Of a DNA stretch of 64,000 nt, positions 51,017-59,136 are shown piece after piece (within the stretch, counting starts at the first letter, position 1; the number at the start of each line of letters is the position of its first letter). The stretch spans positions 1 through 64,000 of the forward strand of contig CAXTCJ010000011.1 of NCBI GenBank assembly GCA_964242215.1. Direction: 5' to 3'. The notes under the pieces are model-generated. The model worked only from the letters and a program-made list of their open reading frames with translations, was not told the DNA's origin and searched no databases. The DNA comes from LMUY01 sp964242215. GTDB taxonomy: Bacteria > Pseudomonadota > Alphaproteobacteria > Acetobacterales > Acetobacteraceae. Position numbers and translations under genes: made by a program.

Positions 51017-51845
51017 TCTCGCCGAAGCTCTCCATCAGGTCGGGGCGAAGCGTCGGTAGGTCCGCATCCACCGTTTCACCGAACGCCAATAGTGCCTGCT
51101 TCATGCCATGCAGGGCCGCGCTGGTCAGCATTCGCGGGTAGGACACGGTGGACACCCCGAGTTGCTCCAGCCGCTTCGGGGTCAGTACGGGCGTGGTGCC
51201 CCGCTCGATGAGGCCGAAGCCCATGTTGACGGCGAGTGGCTTGGGCACGGCACTTGCGACCCGGGCGATATCTGCCTCCGAGAGCAGCGCGTCGGCAAAC
51301 AGGATGTCGGCGCCGGCTTCGGCAAACAGGCACAGCCGGTCGATCGCGGCGGCGATCCCGTCCGTGGCAGCGGCGTCGGTGCGGGCCCGGATCACGAAGG
51401 CGTGGTCCTGCCGCGCGTCGGCGGCCGCCTTGACCTTGTCCGCCATCTCGCCGGCCGGGATCACCGCCTTGCCGGCCATGTGACCGCAGCGCTTAGGCCA
51501 GACCTGATCCTCGATCGAGATCGCGGCGAGGCCGGCGGCCTCGAACGCGCGCACGGTGAAGTGGACGTTCAGCGCGTTGCCATAACCGGTATCCGCGTCG
51601 GCCAGGAGCGGGATGTCGGTGCACGCGGCGAGCGCACGGCAGGTGCGCAAGTTTTCGTCGAAGGTCAGCACACCGCGATCGGCCCAGCCCAGCGTGCTCT
51701 CCGACACGCCGGCACCGGAGATCGCCGCAGCGCGGTAGCCCATATCGGCCACCAGCCGGGTGCTGAAGCCATTGAAGACGCCGGGTAGTACAAGGATGCC
51801 CGGTGCCTCCAACAGGGTGCGGAACCGGCGCGCCGCCTGACTCAT
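50955..51845 (-). CDS. Isocitrate lyase/PEP mutase-family lyase (PrpB-like)
   Basis: 296 residues. LVLPGVFNGFSTRLVADMGY, LLADADTGYGNALNVHFTVRAFEAAG (Mg-binding Asp residues) and EDQVWPKRCGHM, the complete active-site loop with catalytic Cys and GH. This matches methylisocitrate/dimethylmalate lyase members better than the paralogue at 4996. Start 51845 overlaps the stop of the 36-codon fragment (ATGA). With MmgE/PrpD genes directly upstream, a 2-methylcitrate-cycle-like retro-aldol step is likely, though a classical prpC is not present. Confidence 0.9.
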   Translation of the reverse strand: MSQAARRFRTLLEAPGILVLPGVFNGFSTRLVADMGYRAAAISGAGVSESTLGWADRGVLTFDENLRTCRALAACTDIPLLADADTGYGNALNVHFTVRAFEAAGLAAISIEDQVWPKRCGHMAGKAVIPAGEMADKVKAAADARQDHAFVIRARTDAAATDGIAAAIDRLCLFAEAGADILFADALLSEADIARVASAVPKPLAVNMGFGLIERGTTPVLTPKRLEQLGVSTVSYPRMLTSAALHGMKQALLAFGETVDADLPTLRPDLMESFGEINRLMGADELDAIEARAQQR

Positions 51846-51952
51846 GCGCAGGCCGGCCTAGCGACCAACTCGGACGTTGCGGCGAACCGCTTCGCCCCGT
51901 CGTAGCCCAGCAGCAACGTGGCCACGCAATACGGCAGGTTTAGCTGGTCCAT
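51842..51952 (-). pseudogene. 36-codon MmgE/PrpD fragment, possibly still translated
   Basis: The peptide starts MDQLNLPYCVATLLLGYDG. It equals the MmgE/PrpD motif seen in the two neighbours as AKFSVQYCVARALASG and MAQYSIPFCVAVALLRD. Yet only 36 residues exist where a full gene has about 450. AAGGA lies about 10 bases before the ATG, 10 bases after the full gene's stop, and its own TGA overlaps the lyase start (ATGA). It is a relic of a third copy that may now serve to couple translation. Confidence 0.55.
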
Positions 51953-51962
51953 AGGACCGTCC

Positions 51963-53351
51963 TTATGCGGCGACGGACTGGTGGGAGCGGCAACCCTCGG
52001 CAAGTGCCTCCCGCAGCACACTCATGTCCTTGAGGTCATCGAGCCGCCAGACTAGTTCCATGACCCGCGCCACCGACCCGGCGTCCATCACCCGACCCGC
52101 GCAATCCGCGAACTTGGCTTCCAGCAGCGGCAGCGGCAGCGGCTTGTCCGGCCCGCGGCCGAGCGGGCGGTCGGTGCTCTGGGACAACACGCGGCCGTCT
52201 GCCAGGTGAACCCGGACTTCGGCGCCGAAATGCTCCGTTGTCGCCATGGACATGTCTGGATGCGGGGCGGCCTGGATGCGGGCCATGAGGGCGCGATTGG
52301 CCGGGTCGGCATAGCCGCCACCCTCGAAATCGGCGAGCACGACCCGCCCCGAGGCAAGGGCTCGAGCGACGCAATACTGCACGCTGAACTTTGCGTCCAA
52401 TTCGCTGCGCGGGTCCGGCCGATTGGTGTGGGCAAGGCGCCGCGGATGGGTCCAGCAATCGACGTGTCGCACCATGTCGGGCGTGAGGCCGTGCTCCCGC
52501 ACCAGGTCGGCGGCACAGTCGATCGCCGGGTGCGTGCTGCCGCAGCACGGGTACTGTTTGATGGCGATGCCGGGCTTCAAGATGTCGAGCGGCGCGGCCC
52601 ACCCGTCTAGTACGCGCGCGGCGTCATACTTGCCCTCGCCGTTGAACACTTCGAAGAAGCCTTGCTTGTGCTCCAAGGCGTCGGCCGAAGCGGTAAAGCC
52701 GTCGGCTGCCAGTAGGGCCGCGAACAGGCCGTTGCGTGCGGATTGCCCGACATGCAGCGGCTTGGTCATAGTGCCGAAATTGGCCTTCAGCCCCGACGCG
52801 AACGTGGCGGCGAGTGCCAGCGCGGTCGCCACCTGCTCCGCCGGAAGACCGAGCAGCCGGGCACAGGCGGCGGCTGCGCCGAACGTGCCGAGCGTCGCCG
52901 TCGGATGCCAGCCCTTCTCGTAGTGGTGGAAGTTCACCGCGCGGGCAATCCGCGTCTCCGTCTCGAACCCGGCGACATACGCCGTCAGCACGTCGTGTCC
53001 AGACACGTGCAGCGTATCGGCAAGTGCGAACAGCGCCGACAGGACGGGTGCCGAGGGATGGCCGCCCAGCGTGTTGCTGCAGTCGTCGAAGTCCAGTGCG
53101 TGGGAGGCGGTGCCGTTCACCGTCGCCGCATCCAGCGGGGTCGTGCTCTGCGCCGTGCCGATCAGCAGGGAGGGGCCGGGCGACGCGGCGGTGACTCGGG
53201 CCGCGATGCGCACGCAGGGCTCGGGCGCGCCGGCCAGGGTGACACCCAGCGTGTCCAGCACGCCGACTTTGGCCCAGTGAACGGCGTCGGGCGGCAGCAT
53301 GTCGTAGGAGAAAGCAACGATGCGGTTGCCGAGTTCGGTGGCAATGGTCAT
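51963..53351 (-). CDS. MmgE/PrpD-family dehydratase
   Basis: 462 residues. VGVLDTLGVTLAGAPEPC, VNGTASHALDFDDC, HPSAPVLSALFALAD, GWHPTATLGTFGAAAACARLLGL, KQYPCCGSTHPAID and DAKFSVQYCVARALASG form the all-helical domain and lid of the 2-methylcitrate/cis-aconitate dehydratase family. It is a metal- and cluster-free hydratase in known members. The start at 53351 overlaps the other MmgE/PrpD stop by one base. The HALDFDD motif is intact, as expected for an active enzyme. Confidence 0.92.
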   Translation of the reverse strand: MTIATELGNRIVAFSYDMLPPDAVHWAKVGVLDTLGVTLAGAPEPCVRIAARVTAASPGPSLLIGTAQSTTPLDAATVNGTASHALDFDDCSNTLGGHPSAPVLSALFALADTLHVSGHDVLTAYVAGFETETRIARAVNFHHYEKGWHPTATLGTFGAAAACARLLGLPAEQVATALALAATFASGLKANFGTMTKPLHVGQSARNGLFAALLAADGFTASADALEHKQGFFEVFNGEGKYDAARVLDGWAAPLDILKPGIAIKQYPCCGSTHPAIDCAADLVREHGLTPDMVRHVDCWTHPRRLAHTNRPDPRSELDAKFSVQYCVARALASGRVVLADFEGGGYADPANRALMARIQAAPHPDMSMATTEHFGAEVRVHLADGRVLSQSTDRPLGRGPDKPLPLPLLEAKFADCAGRVMDAGSVARVMELVWRLDDLKDMSVLREALAEGCRSHQSVAA

Positions 53352-54685
53352 TAGGACGCTCCTTCAAACCAGTCTTGATTGCCCAACCAGTCGAGATTGG
53401 GTTCGTCGTCCAATGCCGCCATGCGGGCGAGCAGGGGTGAGGCAGCGGTGCCAAGCCTTCGCGTCAGCCGGCGGTATTTCCCCGCAATGTCCGAATCCTC
53501 CGGACAGTCCGGCGCGCCGGGAAAGGTGCTGACGGTGCGCTCCAGCACGCGCCCGTCCCGCAGGTGCAGGCGGGTCGTGGTGGCCCATCCCTTGTGGCCG
53601 CCGTCGGTGACCCGGACCCGTCGAGCCAAAGCCCGAATTTCCTCATTCTCGAGAGCGCCTTCGGTGAAGCTGCCGGGCTCGAGCGGATCCCGCAACAGGG
53701 CGACGGCGACGCAGAACGGAATGCTGTACTGGGCCATCACGAGATCGGCGGGCTCGGTCGCGGCGTGCATCGCGGCCATTTTCGCCGTGCCCGCGATCTC
53801 CACGTGGTCGACCGGTCCTAGTTCGTCCCGCCATTGTTCGATGGCGTAGACCGGGGGGTGCGCGGTGATGTGGCAGGGATAGCGCTTGAAGCAGATGGTG
53901 CGCGTTTCCCAGACCTCCCCCAGACCGGCCGCCAATTGTGCATCGTCCCGCTCCGGGCAGAACGCGTCCAGCACGCCGAACTGCCCTTCCAGCACGCTGG
54001 CCGGACCGGTGAAGCCCAGCGCGGCAAGGCGAGCGGCGACGATACCATTCTCTGCGGCGCGGCCGAGATGCAGCCGCTTGACCATTGCGCCCTCGCCGCT
54101 GGCCGCAAAGGCAAGCAGCCCGGCGGAAAGTGACCCGGCGATCCCCAGGGCTCGCACCATCGCAGCTTCATCCAGCCCAAGCAGCAAACCTGCGGCAACC
54201 GCGGCACCGAACGGGCCGGTGATGCCGGGAGCATGGAATCCGCGCGCCTCTGCCGAGTGTTTCGTCGCCCGACCGATGCGGAACATCACTTCGCATCCCG
54301 CCACGATCGCGGTCAGCAGGGCGCGTCCGCTCGCGCCAACTTCCTGCGCGACGGCGAGGGCCGCCGGGACGAGAACCGCGCCCGGATGCACGCCGGCCCC
54401 GGGCTTGCGCAGGCTGTCGAGTTCCAGCGCGTGGGCCGCAACGCCGTTGGCGAATGCCGCAGCTTCAGCACGCAACGCCGGGCCACCCCCGAGCACGCGG
54501 CTGCGACCTGCCCCTGCCGTTCCGGCATAAATGCGGGCGATCCGGCTGGCGGGCGCATCCACGCCATAGATTGTCGCCGCAACCGTATCGATGACGCAGG
54601 AGCGCGCGACGGCGACGACATCCTGCGGCAGATGCTCGAAGCGGAGGCCGCAGGCGAATGCCCCCAGACTGGTTGCCGCCGTCAT
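53351..54685 (-). CDS. MmgE/PrpD-family dehydratase
   Basis: 444 residues: SCVIDTVAATIYGVDAPAS, ANGVAAHALELDSLRKP (HALELD in place of HALDFDD), HPGAVLVPAALAVAQE, GFHAPGITGPFGAAVAAGLLLGL, FKRYPCHITAHPPVYAI, VMAQYSIPFCVAVALL. It is quite different from the neighbour, so the pair may form a hetero-oligomer or act on different intermediates. ATG at 54685 overlaps the permease stop (ATGA). Long open frame further upstream is shadow. Confidence 0.91.
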   Translation of the reverse strand: MTAATSLGAFACGLRFEHLPQDVVAVARSCVIDTVAATIYGVDAPASRIARIYAGTAGAGRSRVLGGGPALRAEAAAFANGVAAHALELDSLRKPGAGVHPGAVLVPAALAVAQEVGASGRALLTAIVAGCEVMFRIGRATKHSAEARGFHAPGITGPFGAAVAAGLLLGLDEAAMVRALGIAGSLSAGLLAFAASGEGAMVKRLHLGRAAENGIVAARLAALGFTGPASVLEGQFGVLDAFCPERDDAQLAAGLGEVWETRTICFKRYPCHITAHPPVYAIEQWRDELGPVDHVEIAGTAKMAAMHAATEPADLVMAQYSIPFCVAVALLRDPLEPGSFTEGALENEEIRALARRVRVTDGGHKGWATTTRLHLRDGRVLERTVSTFPGAPDCPEDSDIAGKYRRLTRRLGTAASPLLARMAALDDEPNLDWLGNQDWFEGAS

Positions 54686-56088
54686 TCGGACAGCAGCGGT
54701 GGCGCGAGGTCGAGGCTGTCTGCGGTCGATACCGCCGGGTTGAGCGCTTCGAGGCTTCGGCCCGTGGTGCGTGGGCCGAATGCGATGACCATGAACGCCG
54801 TCAGCAGCCAGGCGCCGGCGATGTAGCTGAAGACGGAAATGTAGCCGAAGCTCTGATAGATACCGGCGATGATGAAGGCGTTTGCCACGTTGGCGATCCG
54901 ACCGGCGCCGTAGGTCAGGCCTGTGGCGCTGTTGCGCATGCTGGTTGGAAACTGCTCGGGCGTGTAGGCATACAGCAGTGTCGCGAATGTCTGCACCAGC
55001 ATGCCGACCATGAAGCCGAAGCCAACGATCAGCGGTGGCTCGAACGACAGGCCGTAGAACAAGCCGCATACGGCGACGGCGAGCGCCACGACGGCCAAAG
55101 TGTATTTGCGCTCGAAGCGGTCGGCGATGAATACGGCGATCAATGCTCCGAGTGGTGCCCCGATATTGATCAGGGAGAAGTAGGTCAGACTGCGTACCAG
55201 CGTGATGCCGTGCTGCACGAGCAGGGTCGGCACCCACGCTTCGAAGCCGTAGAACCCGATCGTCTGCAGCAGCCAGATCGCACAGAGCACAAGCGTGCGG
55301 CGTCGGTAGACCGGGTTGAACATCGCACTCCACGGCTCGCGTCGTTCCGCCGGGCGCGCGAAGACGAGCGGGGGCGGTAGCGGGCCGTGTTGCGCTTCAA
55401 CCTCCGCCTCCATCCGGGACAGGATTGCGTCCGCCTCCTTCGTCCGGCCCATCCGCTCCAGCCAGCGAGGGGATTCCGGCAGGAAAGGGATGACCACGAG
55501 GAAACCGAGTCCGAGTGCGCCCCAGATGAAAACCCAGCGCCACCCGTCGGCGCCGTATGGCACGACAAGGCGCGCGACGAGGTTGGTGATGGGGATGGCC
55601 GCCAGGTTGATCACCATCGCTCCGGACTGCCAACTGCCCCGTGATTTGGCCGGGAACAGCTCGGACATGTACGTCATCGCCGTCACCATACCGGCCGAGA
55701 TGCCGACGCCCGTGATCACGCGTGTGATGAACATCCATGTCGGGTCGGGTACCGCTGCCGTGCATAGCGAGCCCAGCGAGGCGATCAGCACGTAAGTGAG
55801 CAGCGACCAACGCCGACCGATCCGGTCCGATATCACACCGCCCAGTGTCGCCCCGACAAACATGCCGATGAAGCTGGCCGACGTGATGAATGCAATCTGG
55901 TTGATCGACATGCCCCAGCTATGGATCAGGGCCGGGGCCGCCGAGGGAAAGCTGTTGATGTCGCAACTGTCAAAGAATAGTGGCAGGGCAAAGAACAGCA
56001 TCAGCTTGCGATGCATGGTCGAGTTGGGGAGCCGGTCGATCCGGGCCGCGATCAGTCCGCCACCACTGTCTGCCGAGACCATTGCCAT
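54682..56088 (-). CDS. MFS transporter, AAHS/metabolite:H+ symporter-like
   Basis: 468 residues, 12 helices. FFALPLFFDSCDINSFPSAAP in helix 1, GGVISDRIGRRWSLL (motif A), LPESPRWLERMGR after helix 6 (sugar-porter-type PESPRWL) and ADRFERKYTLAVVAL. It is in the group that carries aromatic acids, citrate/tricarballylate-like acids or polyols with protons. First gene of the operon leading through two MmgE/PrpD genes to the lyase, behind a promoter with a LysR box. Confidence 0.9.
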   Translation of the reverse strand: MAMVSADSGGGLIAARIDRLPNSTMHRKLMLFFALPLFFDSCDINSFPSAAPALIHSWGMSINQIAFITSASFIGMFVGATLGGVISDRIGRRWSLLTYVLIASLGSLCTAAVPDPTWMFITRVITGVGISAGMVTAMTYMSELFPAKSRGSWQSGAMVINLAAIPITNLVARLVVPYGADGWRWVFIWGALGLGFLVVIPFLPESPRWLERMGRTKEADAILSRMEAEVEAQHGPLPPPLVFARPAERREPWSAMFNPVYRRRTLVLCAIWLLQTIGFYGFEAWVPTLLVQHGITLVRSLTYFSLINIGAPLGALIAVFIADRFERKYTLAVVALAVAVCGLFYGLSFEPPLIVGFGFMVGMLVQTFATLLYAYTPEQFPTSMRNSATGLTYGAGRIANVANAFIIAGIYQSFGYISVFSYIAGAWLLTAFMVIAFGPRTTGRSLEALNPAVSTADSLDLAPPLLSE

Positions 56089-56138
56089 CGATCACCCCTC
56101 CGAAACCGTGCCGTTCTGTCGCGGCTTTAGTGACCTGG

Positions 56139-56169
56139 CTTATACTGGACATAAGCGATAGCTTGTCAA
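56139..56169 (-). promoter_or_regulatory. Putative promoter of MFS-MmgE/PrpD-lyase operon
   Basis: On the minus strand, TTGACA (56164-56169) and TATAAG (56139-56144) are separated by 19 bases, 51 bases before the start at 56088. The spacing is longer than ideal, as is common at activator-dependent promoters. Confidence 0.45.
56142..56155. promoter_or_regulatory. ATACT-NNN-CATAAG box upstream of permease operon
   Basis: ATACTGGACATAAG matches 49844-49857 in all 11 fixed positions. It sits inside a GCTTAT/ATAAGC palindrome (56138-56156) and overlaps the -10 end of the promoter. Likely site of the LysR protein encoded at 49916. Confidence 0.5.
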
Positions 56170-56180
56170 ATGATTTTGAC
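56165..56180. promoter_or_regulatory. Palindrome GTCAAA-TGAT-TTTGAC
   Basis: Perfect six-base arms around a four-base centre, overlapping the -35 hexamer of the permease operon promoter. It is a possible second operator, for this operon or a regulator coded elsewhere. Confidence 0.45.
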
Positions 56181-56411
56181 CGGGGGATAGCCGGCCAAAA
56201 TGGCTCGGCCGCATCGTGTCTCTGATCCTGGATAGCGAGCTTGGCCACGACCCGTAACGGCCGTCGCAACGGCGTCGTGCGAACAGGCTCGAGTGCATCA
56301 TATGCGGCATGGCTGTGGAGTAGCCGCACACCAGCCCGTCGCCGTCGCGCCGCTCTAGTCCGCCGGCTCGCGCCGATCTTGGGCCTTACGTCTTGCCCAA
56401 TTCGGCAAACC

Positions 56412-58031
56412 CTATGTCGGTCGTGTTTGTGAACCGATATGACCCGGCGAAGCCGCTTCAGAGCCATTGCGAAGTGCGCGGCGCATGATCTTGCCGGTCG
56501 GCGTCTTTGGCAGGTCGGCCACGATCTCGACCAAACGCGGGTATTTATAGGCCGCCATCCGCTCCCGGCAGAAAGCGACCAGTTCGGCCGGTTCTACCGC
56601 GTGCCCGGATTTCAGGCTCACCACCGCCTTCACCGTCTCGCCGCGATAGGCATCGGGCACGCCGATCACGGCCGCCTCGCGGACCGCCGGGTGCATGTAG
56701 AGCACGTCCTCCACGTCGCGGGGCCAGACCTTGTAGCCGGATGCGCTGATCATGTCTTTCTTGCGGTCGATCAGGAACACCCAGCCATCGGCATCGACGA
56801 ACCCGACATCGCCGCTGCGTAGCCCGGCCGGCGTCAGCGCTGCCTGCGTTTCCGCGGGCTTGTTCCAGTAGCCGGAGGTCAGGCTCGGCGACGCCAAAAT
56901 CAGCTCGCCAACCTCCCCCGCCGGAAGCACCATCCCGTCTTCGCCCACGACGGTGATGGTGAGGCCCGGCATCGCTTTGCCGATCGACAGGGCCTGGCTC
57001 GCCGTGTCGACACGGGACAGCTCGTCCGGCGGAGTGATGATCACCGGCGCATTGGTCTCCGTCATGCCGAAACCGTTGCGGATCGGCTTGCCGAATTGAG
57101 TCTCGAACTGCACGACGACACTGGCCGGAACCGGCGCCCCGCCGGAGTAGACGAGACGCATCGGGGCGAAGCGGTCGGGTGCGGCATCCGGGTGGTTCAT
57201 CATGGCGACGTAGGCGGTGATGGCACCGATGCCGAAGGCCGGGCGGTGCTCGGTGATACAGTCCATCATAACGCCGGGCTCGAAGCGATAGGAGAGGATC
57301 AGCGGCGCGGCCATGACGAAGGCGCTCAACACCTGGCAGACCAGCCCCGTGATGTGGAACAGCGGTGCCAGGCCGAGAATGGGCTCGCCCTGCACCAGGC
57401 CGAGTGTGCTGCACATGGCGGTGGCGGAGTGCATGGCGGCGGCGTGAGTGCTGATGGAACCCTTGGGCAGTCCCGTGGTGCCGGATGTGTAGACGATGAA
57501 GGCGAGGTCTTCCGGCGAGGCCAGCAGGGTAGGGACGCTACCGCCTGCCGCGAGGATCAAGTCCAGACGATGGGGGCCGGGCCGGGCGGCCTCATGGGCG
57601 GCGAACAGCCGCGGATCGTTCCTCGACTGGAAATCCTGCGCGGACGTGGTCACGATCAGCGCCGGCTTTTCGGGCAGGCCGTCGACCACGTCGTGGAACA
57701 GAGTGTCCTGGCAGAGCATTGCCCGGGGGGTGCAGTCGGCCAGCAGCATCGTGAGTTCGCGTTGGCGGTTCATCGGGTTGACCGGCACGGGTACGGCGCC
57801 GGCCTTCCATCCTGCCAACAGGCCGATGATGAAACCCGGCATGTTCTGCAGATAGAGCGCCAGCCGATCCCCGGCCCGAACCCCGCCGGCGAGCAGCCTT
57901 GCCGCCAGAGCGTCGCTGGCCTGGTCCAACGCGCGGTAGCTGAGGCTGCCGTCGAAATACCGGATTGCAGCGCCTTCGGGCCGAGACTGGACGGCGGCAC
58001 GGAAAGCATCCAGTGCGTTGGATGGGGTCAT
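56412..58031 (-). CDS. AMP-dependent acyl-CoA synthetase/ligase
   Basis: 539 residues, ANL superfamily: FIVYTSGTTGLPKGSISTH (P-loop), NGFGMTETNAPV (A5), LRSGDVGFVDADGWVFLIDRKKDMISASGYKVWPRDVEDVL (hinge) and LPKTPTGKIMRRALR with the catalytic Lys. It makes an acyl-CoA from an acid, ATP and CoA. Start at 58031 overlaps the stop of a 31-codon micro-ORF (ATGA). It is downstream of the sugar-type operon on the same strand but may supply the acid pathway after it. Substrate unknown. Confidence 0.92.
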   Translation of the reverse strand: MTPSNALDAFRAAVQSRPEGAAIRYFDGSLSYRALDQASDALAARLLAGGVRAGDRLALYLQNMPGFIIGLLAGWKAGAVPVPVNPMNRQRELTMLLADCTPRAMLCQDTLFHDVVDGLPEKPALIVTTSAQDFQSRNDPRLFAAHEAARPGPHRLDLILAAGGSVPTLLASPEDLAFIVYTSGTTGLPKGSISTHAAAMHSATAMCSTLGLVQGEPILGLAPLFHITGLVCQVLSAFVMAAPLILSYRFEPGVMMDCITEHRPAFGIGAITAYVAMMNHPDAAPDRFAPMRLVYSGGAPVPASVVVQFETQFGKPIRNGFGMTETNAPVIITPPDELSRVDTASQALSIGKAMPGLTITVVGEDGMVLPAGEVGELILASPSLTSGYWNKPAETQAALTPAGLRSGDVGFVDADGWVFLIDRKKDMISASGYKVWPRDVEDVLYMHPAVREAAVIGVPDAYRGETVKAVVSLKSGHAVEPAELVAFCRERMAAYKYPRLVEIVADLPKTPTGKIMRRALRNGSEAASPGHIGSQTRPT

Positions 58032-58123
58032 TGCGTGAAAATCCCTGTTGTCTCGCCGAGTTCGTCCGCGTTCATTCCCAGCCCCAAGTTCTGGCGCAAC
58101 TCCAGGTTCTGGCGCAGCTCCAC
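58028..58123 (-). CDS. 31-codon micro-ORF with tandem ELRQNL repeat
   Basis: A GTG at 58123 overlaps the stop of the dehydrogenase gene (TAGTG), and the TGA overlaps the ligase start (ATGA). The frame encodes ELRQNL twice, then GLGMNADELGETTGIFTQ. The repeat is an 18-base tandem duplication at 58086-58121. No homologue is recognised. It could be a coupling leader or a chance frame. An ATG at 58075 gives a 15-residue alternative. Confidence 0.3.
   Translation of the reverse strand: MELRQNLELRQNLGLGMNADELGETTGIFTQ
58086..58121. repeat. 18-bp tandem duplication
   Basis: AAGTTCTGGCGCAACTCC followed directly by AGGTTCTGGCGCAGCTCC, 16 of 18 bases identical. It lies between the dehydrogenase stop and the acyl-CoA ligase start and keeps the reading frame of the micro-ORF. 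Confidence 0.75.
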
Positions 58124-59136
58124 TAGACTGGTTCCGTACGGCCCGTGTCGGCGGAGCGGATGGCCGCTTCCAGCACCCGCATCGCGCGCACGCCGTCCGC
58201 GATGTCCGGTGCGTCCGAAGGCTCGCCCTTCACCCGGTTGAGGAACGCGGATAGCAGCGCATGGTAGCCCTTGTGGTCCTCGTTGGCGGCAGCGGTCTGG
58301 TTCGGCTCCCACACCAGCGCGTCCTGCGCCGGGTCGAGCGTGGCGGCCGGGTCGCCAGCCTTGAAGCCGGGGGAGCGGTAGAAGCGCACCTCGTGAACGT
58401 TGCGGATCTCGACGCGTTTATGGTCGCCCATCACCTGCCACCATTCCATCGGCGTGCCGCGGGACTGGTGGGTTCCCACCACCACGGTCGCCAAGGCGCC
58501 GGACGCGAAGCCGTAGCCGATGTGGAGCAGCAGCTTGCCGGGCTCCATCTCGAACCGCCGCGTGGTCACGTCGCGGACGGGTTGGCCCATCAGCCAGGGC
58601 ACCAGATCCATCGCGTGCACGCAGTGGTGCAGCAGAAAGCCGGTGTAGTCCGGGTTGCCAATGAAGTAGCCCGGCGCCGTCATGTACTCGCCCAGCAGGC
58701 TCGCGCGCACGCCGAACTCCGGCGCGGACAGGATGTTGCCGGCGATCCGGTTGGCGGTGGAGTAGCGCTTCATGAAACCGACCACGCAGGGCTGGCCGGT
58801 GCGGGCCGACACGTCCGCCAATACCTGCGCCTCCTTGGCGGTGGCGGCGGGCGGCTTCTCCATGAACACGGGCAGGCCGCGCTCCATGGCGGCGGCGCCA
58901 AACCGGGCGTGCACGGCGGGACCCACTGCCATGCCGACCGCGTCGAGGCCCGGGTGCGCCAGCATGGCATCGGCATCCGTGTAGCGCGCCGTCACGCCGT
59001 AGCGATCCCCGACCGACGCCAGCCGCACCGGGTCCGCATCGCACAGCGCGGCGATCTGGACGGGCAAGCGCGAGAGTTGTGGCAGCAGCATCTCCGCCGC
59101 GTGGGTGCCGCAGCCCAACCATCCGATGCGGGTCAC
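58123..59136 (-). CDS. Gfo/Idh/MocA-family oxidoreductase
   Basis: 337 residues. N-terminal Rossmann domain with RIGWLGCGTHAAEMLLPQLS, and the dinucleotide/active-site segment PVFMEKPPAATAKEAQVLAD (EKP motif), then a C-terminal alpha/beta domain with DYTGFLLHHCVHAMDLVPWL. Members oxidise or reduce sugars, inositols and their derivatives with NAD(P). GTG start at 59136 overlaps the epimerase stop (GTGA). Distal gene of the sugar-type operon. A longer frame before it is shadow. Confidence 0.9.
   Translation of the reverse strand: MTRIGWLGCGTHAAEMLLPQLSRLPVQIAALCDADPVRLASVGDRYGVTARYTDADAMLAHPGLDAVGMAVGPAVHARFGAAAMERGLPVFMEKPPAATAKEAQVLADVSARTGQPCVVGFMKRYSTANRIAGNILSAPEFGVRASLLGEYMTAPGYFIGNPDYTGFLLHHCVHAMDLVPWLMGQPVRDVTTRRFEMEPGKLLLHIGYGFASGALATVVVGTHQSRGTPMEWWQVMGDHKRVEIRNVHEVRFYRSPGFKAGDPAATLDPAQDALVWEPNQTAAANEDHKGYHALLSAFLNRVKGEPSDAPDIADGVRAMRVLEAAIRSADTGRTEPV

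Larger units (their letters stand above)
56089..56411. other. 323-base gap with operon promoter; otherwise no gene
   Basis: 56139-56180 holds the promoter and palindromes of the permease operon. 56181-56411 shows only short arginine-rich open frames on both strands and no recognisable motif. Confidence 0.5.

Noticed and set aside
56181..56411. Possible small regulator gene between permease and ligase
   Set aside because: Open frames on both strands are Arg-rich, lack a helix-turn-helix pattern and have no convincing start.
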